DNA of 64,000 bases from Chryseobacterium sp. StRB126 (GTDB lineage Bacteria; Bacteroidota; Bacteroidia; Flavobacteriales; Weeksellaceae): NCBI RefSeq assembly GCF_000829375.1, contig NZ_AP014624.1, forward strand, positions 1,612,001 to 1,676,000. Reading direction: 5' to 3'. A program made the position numbers and the translations under genes. The first letter of the stretch is position 1. Each line of letters starts with the position of its first letter. The notes under the pieces are model-generated. The model was not told the origin of the DNA. It did no database searches and was given only the letters and a program-made list of their open reading frames with translations. Positions 45,931 through 53,819 of this stretch are shown here, in pieces.

Positions 45931-46653
45931 ATGGAATGCCTAGAGAATGTTAAAAAGTTTAATCCAAATTTTGAAATAAAAGATTGGTGTTATGAGAGGC
46001 TTAGAAGTGTAGAAGATATTGAAAATTATAAATTTTACAATTCAGAAAGAGAAATTAAAGATTATTTAGTTCCAATTGAAAAAATAGTTGGGACAACTCA
46101 TGTGAGTTATATAGGAAGAAGATGGATAGATCTACTATACAACATGAAACGTTTTAGTGATTATTATAATGTAAATAATTTTTTAAGTTTTACTGAAACA
46201 GAAAATTTTACTAGAAGTGGGATTTACTATATAAGATATGGAGATCTTTATTTTACTGGTGGAGGTAATCATAGAACTTGTCAAGCAAAATTCAGTAATT
46301 TAACATATATAAAAGCAGATTTAATTGAATATATTTTTGATGTAAAGATGTTTGATATATTTAACTTCCTTATTGAAGAGAATTTAATGCCAATAATAAA
46401 AGAAGGTGGGCATGGTAGATACTATCGGTTTAGTTCTTGGAAAATTTATATGAATTCAAAAGAATATTATTTTCAATCTTTTGAGGCTATTGAGAAGTTT
46501 GTAAAATATTATCAAGACTATTCTCCAAGTTTTTTTAATAATATTGTAGCTAAATTGTCAAAACAAGAAATTCTTTTTTCTTACAATGAGCAAAAGGATT
46601 ATACTCATCTTAAAAGTGCTATTATACTATATAAATTAAATAATAGAAAATAA
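45931..46653 (+). CDS. Hypothetical protein with a ParB-like GxHR motif
   Basis: 240 residues, no signal, very AT-rich coding. Not assigned with certainty. YLVPIEKIVGTTHVSYIGRR (about 47-68) is followed at about 105-122 by YFTGGGNHRTCQAKFSNLTY. This order, a VPIEKI-type strand and then G-N-H-R with a downstream Ala-Lys, resembles the ParB/sulfiredoxin-type nuclease/kinase-like domain core. The C-terminal half looks helical and lacks an obvious DNA-binding motif. It is flanked by an IS3 wreck on one side and gene debris on the other, which suggests acquired DNA. Confidence 0.55.
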   Translation: MECLENVKKFNPNFEIKDWCYERLRSVEDIENYKFYNSEREIKDYLVPIEKIVGTTHVSYIGRRWIDLLYNMKRFSDYYNVNNFLSFTETENFTRSGIYYIRYGDLYFTGGGNHRTCQAKFSNLTYIKADLIEYIFDVKMFDIFNFLIEENLMPIIKEGGHGRYYRFSSWKIYMNSKEYYFQSFEAIEKFVKYYQDYSPSFFNNIVAKLSKQEILFSYNEQKDYTHLKSAIILYKLNNRK

Positions 46654-46682
46654 TAGTCTCCCTTTTGATTCCCTAAAAATCA

Positions 46683-46719
46683 AAAACCTCTGAAAATCAA
46701 ATGATTTCAGAGGTTTTTT
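46683..46719 (+). terminator. Rho-independent terminator after the ParB-like gene
   Basis: Stem AAAACCTCTGAAAT/ATTTCAGAGGTTTT with a small loop, then T-run. Confidence 0.8.
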
Positions 46720-47234
46720 GTACCCATAACCGAAGAAATATCGAAACATTTAGTAGAAGATTTGGAAAGAATTATAGAATTAAATAATCCTGTCATGTGA
46801 CCAAGACGAGCGTATCTTCAAACACTTTTGTCGATGATTTGATTCGCTTGAGCCAGATTAAAGAAGAATTGCAAATCCTGTGTTAATCAAGTAATTTCTT
46901 TTAGTTTTTGAAATCGTAAATTTTATTGAAATTTATCATTTAAATATGTACAGCAAATAATTTTGGATCATTCCGTTATTAAAATGAATTGCTTTTCCTT
47001 TTTGGCATGGCAGAAAGATTGTTAAAATAATGGTGACAATGTTAAATAATTCCATTTTTATTGAATTTCATGTAGGAAAGGATACAAAGTTCAATTTAAC
47101 ATTAACAAATTCCTTACTTTCCACAAGGTTAGAAGCTTAAAATAAAACTGCTATAGAATATCTTTACAGAGGTTTTGTTGTTTTAAATTGTTTCCCGAAA
47201 GAGCTAATCATCATAATCTAAAAGATAATCCAAT
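46720..47234. other. Intergenic region with a coding remnant
   Basis: About 515 bases. At 46731-46885 plus-strand pieces read ITEEISKHLVEDLERIIELN and, in a shifted frame, NTFVDDLIRLSQIKEELQIL up to a TAA, like the C-terminal end of a helical protein that has lost its 5' part. The remaining 350 bases are AT-rich with nothing recognisable. Confidence 0.35.
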
Positions 47235-47272
47235 TAAAAATAGCCTTCCACTATTTGAAAGGCTATAAAAAA
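47235..47272 (-). terminator. Terminator of the minus-strand HTH / secreted-protein cluster
   Basis: Stem ATAGCCTT/AAGGCTAT, with a T-run following on the minus strand. It lies 37 bases beyond the stop of the HTH gene. Confidence 0.65.
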
Positions 47273-47308
47273 TACATTTTACGCATGGATGATGCGTGAT
47301 GAAAAAAA

Positions 47309-47644
47309 TTATTTGAGTTCTATAGTTAAGTTAAGCTTTTTCCATTTTGCAACAGTATTTCTGCTAAGATTATATTTTAGTGCAATTTGAGTATTGTTAA
47401 GATGGTGTCTATTTTGATAATTTAATATTTGTTGTATTGATTGTTTATCATAAGAACGATGTCTTTGGTTTAATTTTTTAAATTCCAAACTTGTTGGTTC
47501 ACCGAAAATGATATTGTTAAGGGTAATAACATCCATTCCAGTTAAACTTTCCTTACTCAAAATGTTTTCACAAATCTTTGCTTTCTCGGGGTATTGATAT
47601 TGAATGATATCCTGAAATATCTTCTTGTAGTCGGGGTTATTCAT
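47309..47644 (-). CDS. Small helix-turn-helix protein
   Basis: 111 residues, soluble. The C-terminal 50 residues hold a helix-turn-helix: QQILNYQNRHHLNNTQIALK followed by YNLSRNTVAKWKK. Proteins of this kind are often labelled transposase-like, but no catalytic domain is present. The N-terminal half (DIIQYQYPEKAKICENILSK) appears helical. It lies 17 bases downstream of three tandem secreted-protein genes on the same strand. A second HTH protein of different sequence (56308-56742) lies beside a broken member of a related secreted family. A regulatory role for the cluster is possible. Confidence 0.65.
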   Translation of the reverse strand: MNNPDYKKIFQDIIQYQYPEKAKICENILSKESLTGMDVITLNNIIFGEPTSLEFKKLNQRHRSYDKQSIQQILNYQNRHHLNNTQIALKYNLSRNTVAKWKKLNLTIELK

Positions 47645-47660
47645 TGGGAATGCCTGATAT

Positions 47661-48443
47661 TTATAATATTCTTTCTAAGCTTACATTACTTTCTGGAGTA
47701 CCCCCGAAAGTAAAACTCGCAATAGATAACCCACCGGGATTAAATGAAACTCTGAAATTCACGGTATCATTGACATCCAGAAACAGCACCGTATCTGCAG
47801 CAGCTAAATAAGTTCCACCGCTTATAAACCCAGTATTGGCTGACATGTAAGATTTCTCTACATTATTTACCATAATTACAACATTGATTTTAACTCCAGA
47901 AAAACCGAGATTAGCGGCCGTATACTGCAAATTAAAATTGACTCTATACAATCCTTTCTGTCTTATTTTAAAGAATGTAGTTGATGGTGATGGAAGGGTT
48001 GATAAATAATCTGCAAATTCTATAGTAGGTGAATTAGTTGGAATGGATAAAGACAGATTTCCAGAATTACAGAAGAGCGATATACAACCGGCGGTGCCTG
48101 CGTCAATTTTTGCACGTGTCCATGTAGTAGCTTTGACCTGAGCAATGAATGCCTGTTTCCATGTCGAGCCATCATAAACTTTTGATACTGCTGCATTTTT
48201 ATCGTACATCAACATACCCTGCATGCTTGGATCATCATCATAGTTATCTGCCTGCGATGCATTGTATTTAGGCAATGTAGTATTATTATTTGCTGCAGGC
48301 TGGATCAATACCTTCTGACCGGTGGTATTCTGCAGCTCTAATTGGGTGTAAGAGGTTTTTAAGCTTCCTCCGCCCATAATAACCTGTGCTTTTAGGAGAT
48401 TGCATCCAAGTAAGCTTATTGTTAGTAATATATATGTTTTCAT
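47661..48443 (-). CDS. Secreted beta-rich protein, paralogue 3 of a tandem trio
   Basis: 260 residues with a signal peptide (KTYILLTISLLGCNLLKAQ). The N-terminal part has the trio's pattern: LQNTTGQKVLIQP...LPKYNASQADNYDDDP, then MQGMLMYDKNAAVSKVYDGS and TWKQAF. The C-terminal 150 residues are a beta-rich domain (GLYRVNFNLQYTAANLGFSG, VNNVEKSYMSANTG) that recalls the C1q/TNF jelly-roll, though this was not tested. No T9SS sorting domain. Third and last gene of the trio, 19 bases after the preceding one. Confidence 0.7.
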   Translation of the reverse strand: MKTYILLTISLLGCNLLKAQVIMGGGSLKTSYTQLELQNTTGQKVLIQPAANNNTTLPKYNASQADNYDDDPSMQGMLMYDKNAAVSKVYDGSTWKQAFIAQVKATTWTRAKIDAGTAGCISLFCNSGNLSLSIPTNSPTIEFADYLSTLPSPSTTFFKIRQKGLYRVNFNLQYTAANLGFSGVKINVVIMVNNVEKSYMSANTGFISGGTYLAAADTVLFLDVNDTVNFRVSFNPGGLSIASFTFGGTPESNVSLERIL

Positions 48444-48462
48444 CGTAGAGTGTTTGTTAGAA

Positions 48463-49287
48463 TTATTTTAATCTCTGTATATTTATGAAAGTATCTGCAT
48501 GATTAGCGGAATTACTATAGCCACTAACAGCTGCAATTGTTAGCATAGTTCCTGCCAACCTGATCCTTGCATTTGCTGGTAAAGTAGCTGTAGTAGATAC
48601 AGTGGCACTTTTATTACCATTCTGTCCGACATCAATAAAAAGACCTGCGTTTTGATTGGTGCTCTTGAAGGCTAATGTTACCCAGCTTGCTCCATTATCA
48701 TAGCTCACATCCATGTTTACATTGTAGGTTACAGATCCGCTACCTAATACGCTGTTGCCAACAAATCCTATAGTTGCTGAAATATAATACAATCCTGCGA
48801 CGGGTATGGTTACATAGTCTGCTCCCGTTGTAAGATTAAGATTATTAACCAGGAGCTGGGATCTGTTATCTGTTCCTGATAAAGGAATCGTTTTTTTGGG
48901 CTCACATCCAGTTAATGAACTGCATGTCCAACTTATTGATCCGCCTGCTTGTCTTCGTGTTTCATAAGGATTAAAAAATCCCCCAAGCTGAATAGCGGGA
49001 ACCCAGGTTGTTCCGTCATACTTGTAATATTGCTTATCTGTTTGATTATATAAAATAGAACCTTCCAGAGCTGGTAAGTCGTCGAAATGGTCTTCAGTAC
49101 TTGAATTATATAAAGGAAAATTAATGATGTCAGCTGCTTTGGAAAAAATAACACCTTTTGAGGAATCTTTTATATCCAATAAAGCATTAGGGTGAGGGCT
49201 TCCTCCGGTTTTTGATAAAAGAATCTGCGCAGAAGCTGCAGTTCCCAGCTGTAAAATAAGGAGAATGCTGTATATTTTTGTTTTCAT
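48463..49287 (-). CDS. Secreted beta-rich protein, paralogue 2 of a tandem trio
   Basis: 274 residues with signal peptide (SILLILQLGTAASAQ). N-terminal pattern HPNALLDIKDSSKGVIFSKA, then PALEGSILYNQTDKQYYKYD and GTTWVPAI, matches the flanking paralogues; the C-terminal half (LTTGADYVTIPVAGLYYISA, WVTLAFKSTNQNAGLFIDVG) is a beta-sandwich-like domain as in C1q-type folds. Exported to periplasm or surface; function unknown. Co-oriented with its neighbours, with gaps of 17-19 bases. Confidence 0.7.
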   Translation of the reverse strand: MKTKIYSILLILQLGTAASAQILLSKTGGSPHPNALLDIKDSSKGVIFSKAADIINFPLYNSSTEDHFDDLPALEGSILYNQTDKQYYKYDGTTWVPAIQLGGFFNPYETRRQAGGSISWTCSSLTGCEPKKTIPLSGTDNRSQLLVNNLNLTTGADYVTIPVAGLYYISATIGFVGNSVLGSGSVTYNVNMDVSYDNGASWVTLAFKSTNQNAGLFIDVGQNGNKSATVSTTATLPANARIRLAGTMLTIAAVSGYSNSANHADTFINIQRLK

Positions 49288-49304
49288 TTTATATGTTTTT
49301 ATTA

Positions 49305-50126
49305 TTAGAGCACTATTTTTTCAAAAACGACTTCAGCATTATTTTGAATATGTGCCGAAACATTCATACCAAAAACTTGAATTCCATTGGTGTTAGACTG
49401 AATGTACCCAGTCAAACGAATTTTATCTCCAACATTCATTTTTAAAACAATTGAACCATTGAATACTGGATTATATGCAGTATCATTGGGAGAGGATTGG
49501 TAATCAATTACACTAAACGCTGTGGGAGTTGCTGCGTTAGCTTTTTGCAATCTCATCTGCAGATCAGAAACTAGAGGGTTGGTATTTGATGGATTAACCC
49601 CATCAAAAATAGCATTAGCCCTGTAAGTAACCCTATATAATCCTGTTTCATTTATTGTAATTGTATTATTAGATAAAGATAAATTGATAAGATTACCTGT
49701 GAAATCTGCAGAGTTTGTATTGACTAGAGGCAAAACGACTTCTGTATTACAAGAAAGAGGAATGTAAGCAGTACAAGATATGGCAGGCATTGTATTTGGT
49801 GCAGAAAAATGAGCCAAATACTGCGGTTTGGTTTCTACCACATAATCATATGTACTGCGCCACCGTGTACCATCATGTTCATATATGGATGCGTTGTTTT
49901 TGCTATATACCAATGCTCCATTAAAGGTATTATCTCCAACGGGATTAACAGCATTGCTTATTTGAGATACTGAAGGCAGTAGAACGGCCTTGGCTGGAGT
50001 TGTCGATTTTACATCCAGGATTGCATTTGGATGTGGATCATGATCGCTGGGGTTTGTGGAGATAGCCACTTGGGTATACCCTTTTATCGCCAGAAGACAA
50101 AATAAAAGATAATGTTTTTTTTTCAT
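49305..50126 (-). CDS. Secreted beta-rich protein, paralogue 1 of a tandem trio
   Basis: 273 residues from the second of two adjacent ATGs (50126; the other is 50129). Signal peptide ends in KGYTQ. The N-terminal block HPNAILDVKSTTPAKAVLLP, NTFNGALVYSKNNASIYEHD and GTRWRS is shared with the other two; the C-terminal block contains NTITINETGLYRVTYRANA and ends with AEVVFEKIVL. First gene of the trio, so the promoter should be in 50130-50250. The family is common in this group as secreted proteins of unknown role. Confidence 0.7.
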   Translation of the reverse strand: MKKKHYLLFCLLAIKGYTQVAISTNPSDHDPHPNAILDVKSTTPAKAVLLPSVSQISNAVNPVGDNTFNGALVYSKNNASIYEHDGTRWRSTYDYVVETKPQYLAHFSAPNTMPAISCTAYIPLSCNTEVVLPLVNTNSADFTGNLINLSLSNNTITINETGLYRVTYRANAIFDGVNPSNTNPLVSDLQMRLQKANAATPTAFSVIDYQSSPNDTAYNPVFNGSIVLKMNVGDKIRLTGYIQSNTNGIQVFGMNVSAHIQNNAEVVFEKIVL

Positions 50127-50129
50127 CAT

Positions 50130-50565
50130 ATAATTTTTATATTGTTATTATATAGTTAACTAATCATTTGTTTATCATAAAGCAATAACTATTATTTGCA
50201 TATAATTTGTCATTGGAATGTAGGCACATTATATCAAACTTTTTCTTGTAATTTTGATTTGAAATAGGAAGGATATGAGGGAATACCCTTCCTGTCACGT
50301 CAAAAAATGATAACATTTGAGTTAATAGAATCGAAACATCTATTAATAATAGTTTATATTTACCACTATAGTGTTTAAATTATAAATGATAATAGAGTGA
50401 ATTCCAGCAATTATTTCAATTGATGATTTGATTCCGGTACAAAGTTATTTCTTAGTTTCGCCTTTAATAATATAAAGGCATATCGAAAACTAGCAAAACC
50501 TGTCATCTTGATAGCAGACAGCTATAAAGTGGGAAATATTGAAAGTTACTCCACATGTAATATCG
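50130..50565. other. AT-rich promoter region between the secreted trio and the IS element
   Basis: About 435 bases, no credible gene. The part near 50130-50250 should drive the trio on the minus strand. The last seven bases (AATATCG, 50559-50565) are the target-site duplication of the adjacent IS. Confidence 0.45.
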
Positions 50566-51769
50566 TGTAATAGCCACAACTTGATCTGACAGTTAGGGTT
50601 TAAAAATAATTGTCAGTTATCCAATATTATCCTTACTTCCAAAAGTAAGGATTTTTTGTTCCTCTGCAAGAGTTTCCAATAATTTCTCTTTTGCAATAGG
50701 TTTACTATCCAAAAACGTCTGCATCGGTGTTTTACCGTAACAATGTTTTCCTGTATGCGTTCTTTCATTATTGTAATACGACAGCCAGCTGTTTAAGTCT
50801 AATTGCAGCTCTTCAATACTTCTGTAAATTTTCTTTCTGAAAGCTATGGCATAAAACTCTTCCTGTATTGTCCTGTGAAAACGTTCACAAATGCCGTTGG
50901 TCTGAGGGCTTTTAGCCTTGGTCTTCGTGTGATCAATATCTTCAATGGCTAAATAAAGCTGGTATTCATGCTGTTCTCTTATTCCACAGTATTCCGTTCC
51001 TCTGTCTGTTAAAATTCTGAGTAAACGAAGTTCCTGTTGCTCAAAGAACGGAACTACCTGATCATTAAGCATGTCAGCAGCAATAAGAGCATTTTTACGG
51101 TCATATAGCTTTGCAAATACTACTTTAGAATACGTGTCAATAAAAGTTTGCTGATAAATATGTCCAACTCCTTTGATATTGCCTACATAATAAGTGTCTT
51201 GAGCTCCTAAATATCCAGGATGATGAGTTTCAATTTCTCCATGAGCTTTTTTCTCCTCCTTGGCTCTTTCTAGTGCTGAAAGTTGAGATTCAGTAAGGAC
51301 TATACCATCTTGAGCGGATTTGGCTTCCAAGGCTTTTAATCTTAGTTTAAACGTATGTAGATCGTGTCTTAACCAAATACCTCTGACCCCGCCTGGGGAT
51401 ACGATCAACCCTTTCTTTTTAAGTTCATTACTCACTCTAAGCTGCCCCAAAGCAGGGTTTTCAATGGCTATATCAACAACAGCCTTTTCAATAACTTCAT
51501 CTACACGATTCTTTAATACTGGCTTTCTTCTGGAGATTTCCTGTAATGCTAATTCACCTCCTTGCTCATACAGTTCTTTGAATCGATAAAAACTGTCTCG
51601 GGAATAGCCCATTACTTTACAAGCTTTGGATACATTTCCTAAATGTTGTGCTAATTCAAGTACACCTAACTTGTTTTTGATGATTTTTTGTTGTGTTGTC
51701 ATAATACTTAATCTGTTTTAAAGTTATTTAATTTGATTATAACTGTCAGATTAAGTCTTGACTAATTCA
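50566..51769 (-). mobile_element. Complete IS481-family insertion sequence, 1204 bp
   Basis: The element is delimited by imperfect 30-bp terminal inverted repeats that match at 23 of 30 positions. The left end is 50566-50595 (TGTAATAGCCACAACTTGAT, then CTGACAGTTA); the right end is 51740-51769, read inward on the minus strand (TGAATTAGTCAAGACTTAAT, then CTGACAGTTA). Both start with TG. The 7-bp direct repeat AATATCG flanks it at 50559-50565 and 51770-51776, a target duplication. It holds one intact transposase gene. The right-end boundary is confirmed by a second copy that starts at 63964. The intact ORF and perfect target duplication suggest recent insertion. Confidence 0.9.
50617..51702 (-). 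CDS. IS481-family DDE transposase
   Basis: 361 residues. N-terminal helix-turn-helix domain (VLELAQHLGNVSKACKVMGY, SRDSFYRFKELYEQGG) and a second HTH/linker, then an rve integrase core. Likely catalytic triad: D169 in GAQDTYYVG, D233 in ILTDRGTEYCG, E273 in TNGICERFHRTIQ, followed by WLSYYNNERTHTG, the usual end of this family. Cuts and joins the ends of its own element. Intact. It sits 51 bases inside the left end and 67 inside the right end. Confidence 0.93.
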   Translation of the reverse strand: MTTQQKIIKNKLGVLELAQHLGNVSKACKVMGYSRDSFYRFKELYEQGGELALQEISRRKPVLKNRVDEVIEKAVVDIAIENPALGQLRVSNELKKKGLIVSPGGVRGIWLRHDLHTFKLRLKALEAKSAQDGIVLTESQLSALERAKEEKKAHGEIETHHPGYLGAQDTYYVGNIKGVGHIYQQTFIDTYSKVVFAKLYDRKNALIAADMLNDQVVPFFEQQELRLLRILTDRGTEYCGIREQHEYQLYLAIEDIDHTKTKAKSPQTNGICERFHRTIQEEFYAIAFRKKIYRSIEELQLDLNSWLSYYNNERTHTGKHCYGKTPMQTFLDSKPIAKEKLLETLAEEQKILTFGSKDNIG

Positions 51770-51949
51770 AATATCGGGATATACTTGTTTTTTTGTTGTA
51801 TCTTTTACTGAAGACATAAACTGTAATAACAGTGTACAACTATTCTCTTGGATGAAACTTTTAATTTTATTAGCATAGTATTTATTGTTAGAGTCAAAAA
51901 GTTAGATGTGTGACTTTTTATCTCTAGAATTAGTATTATTTAACCCAAC

Positions 51950-51977
51950 TTAGATTAATTAGTTTAGATTAATTAGT
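51950..51977. repeat. Perfect 14-bp tandem duplication
   Basis: TTAGATTAATTAGT occurs twice head-to-tail without a gap. No function is apparent. Confidence 0.7.
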
Positions 51978-52055
51978 ATTATAACACAGAATCTTTTTGT
52001 GGTAGTCTTTGAAAAAAAAACTTTTAAACACAGTGGATCATTCATGAATATGAGA

Positions 52056-52094
52056 AAATAAAAAAACAGCTGTGAAATTACCTTCATAGCTGTT
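52056..52094 (-). terminator. Hairpin terminator for the minus-strand TPR-HTH genes
   Basis: Stem AACAGCT-TGAA with TTCA-AGCTGTT; on the minus strand the stem is followed by a T-run. It lies about 230 bases beyond the stop of the gene ending at 52321. Confidence 0.6.
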
Positions 52095-52320
52095 ATGGTT
52101 ATCAAAAATATTATTATTTATCTTTTAATAGTTTATAAATGCTTTTCTATGTCCATTATCTAAAGACCTCTTGGAAGAAAGATTGTACAAGAATTGACTA
52201 GGATGTTGTCTCTTCGGAAGAACAATTTCAACAATGTTAAAAAATAATTATATTTTTATAATTGATATAAATAATTGTAGAACTATTTTATAATATTCTA
52301 AGTGATAGTTTTAGTATTTT

Positions 52321-53799
52321 TCAATCGATATTTAACATCCAGATATACATATTTTCATCCGTAGATATATTCAGTTTCTTTCTTATTCTGTATTTTTTAC
52401 TTACTACGGAACTTATAGAAATATTTTTAAAGGTTGCTATTTCCTTTGTATCAAATTTCAATTTGATAAGGGCGCAATATTCTAGGTCTGAATAAGTTAG
52501 TTGAGGGTTGATTTCAAGGAGACGTTGATTGAATGTAGAAAATGCTTCAGAAAACTTTAAATGAAAAGACTTATCATTACTCTTAGCCAGTTCAATAAGT
52601 TCTTTTAGATTTTTAATGTCTATATCTTGTTTTTTCTGTTCTGGCAAGTTTATTTCTTTTACAGTAAGGATTCTATTTTTTTGGTTAGTACGATCCCTGT
52701 ATTTTTTATTAAAGACAAAAAAAATCGTTGTGCATATAGACATAAAAAATAAAACTGTAGATATGATGTAATTGGTTTTATCATTGGTATTATTTTCTGT
52801 TTTACCTTGTTTTGAAATTGTATTATCCAGAGTTTTCTTTTCAACAGCAGAAATACTGTCAGTAATTTTCTGTACTTTTGAAAGATATAAAGCTTGGTTT
52901 TTATAATCTTTTAGCCCCAGATATGATTCTGAAACTCCATTATATATCTCTTTCAATTCTTGTGAAAAAACGTCATATTCATGAATGAATTGTATAGACT
53001 TGTTAAAATATCTTAATGCTTTTTCGTAATTTCGTTTTTTGTTTTCTATTTTCCCTTTATATTCGTAAAAAAAAATAAAATATGATTTGTTGTTTTCATA
53101 TTTCATCCATCCTTCAAACTCATGCAGGTATTTTTCAGCTTCAGTAAGTTTATTTTGATCAATGCACGCTAACGCAAGATTCAATGTGAACGCTGCTATC
53201 CTAAGAATATCATCAGGTTTCTTTTTCTCAATTTTTTTAGATTCATTGTATGCTTTTTGGAGGTAAAAACGAATGGAATCTGCAGAAGATCTGGAGTTCT
53301 CACGCATGTTTAATGCTATAATATTATATACACTGGATTTAATGAAATATTTATCTTTTTCTACATGAAAATGATCTATTATATATAAAGCTTTATTTAG
53401 AGATTTTCTTGATTTTTTATCATATCCTAGTCCTGCGAAGGTAGTTCCTTCCATTAAAAGTAAATTGGACCACATGCTATAATCTTCTGCTTTTTCAGAT
53501 ATGGCTAATCCTTCCGGAAGGATTTTTAAAGCCTTCTCAAAATTTTGTTGTTCAATATAAACCCCAACCATTCCAAGAATTCCATTCACTGTTCCTTTAT
53601 CATAACCAATACTTTTTGATTGGTTATAAATTTCAGTACATATCTTAAGAACTCCATTATATCCATACTTGGTAATGAAATCCTTATTATGGAGAACTAT
53701 TACAAGACTATCAATACTTTTCTGCAGCTTAATTTTATCTTGGGAGTAAAGAGTATTATTTCCCAAGAATAATATTATTAAGAAAAAAATAATTTTCAT
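52321..53799 (-). CDS. Membrane-anchored TPR protein with cytoplasmic LuxR-type HTH (copy 2)
   Basis: 492 residues from the ATG at 53799, which gives a clean signal peptide (MKIIFFLIILFLGNNTLYSQ). Periplasmic TPR array (about 40-330; e.g. ENKKRNYEKALRYFNKSI), one membrane helix (about 347-366, IISTVLFFMSICTTIFFVF), a short cytoplasmic linker, and a C-terminal helix-turn-helix (YSDLEYCALIKLKFDTKEIA, then ISISSVVSKKYRIRKKLN). A one-component transmembrane regulator design: no kinase motif is present. It follows a close paralogue by 20 bases. Confidence 0.82.
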   Translation of the reverse strand: MKIIFFLIILFLGNNTLYSQDKIKLQKSIDSLVIVLHNKDFITKYGYNGVLKICTEIYNQSKSIGYDKGTVNGILGMVGVYIEQQNFEKALKILPEGLAISEKAEDYSMWSNLLLMEGTTFAGLGYDKKSRKSLNKALYIIDHFHVEKDKYFIKSSVYNIIALNMRENSRSSADSIRFYLQKAYNESKKIEKKKPDDILRIAAFTLNLALACIDQNKLTEAEKYLHEFEGWMKYENNKSYFIFFYEYKGKIENKKRNYEKALRYFNKSIQFIHEYDVFSQELKEIYNGVSESYLGLKDYKNQALYLSKVQKITDSISAVEKKTLDNTISKQGKTENNTNDKTNYIISTVLFFMSICTTIFFVFNKKYRDRTNQKNRILTVKEINLPEQKKQDIDIKNLKELIELAKSNDKSFHLKFSEAFSTFNQRLLEINPQLTYSDLEYCALIKLKFDTKEIATFKNISISSVVSKKYRIRKKLNISTDENMYIWMLNID

Positions 53800-53819
53800 T
53801 TTCTGGAAATTAAAAAGAG

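Larger units (their letters stand above)
51770..52320. other. Non-coding region between the IS and the TPR-HTH genes
   Basis: About 550 AT-rich bases starting with the second copy of the target duplication (AATATCG). It includes a 14-bp tandem duplication and a minus-strand terminator, listed separately. No open frame of note. Confidence 0.45.
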
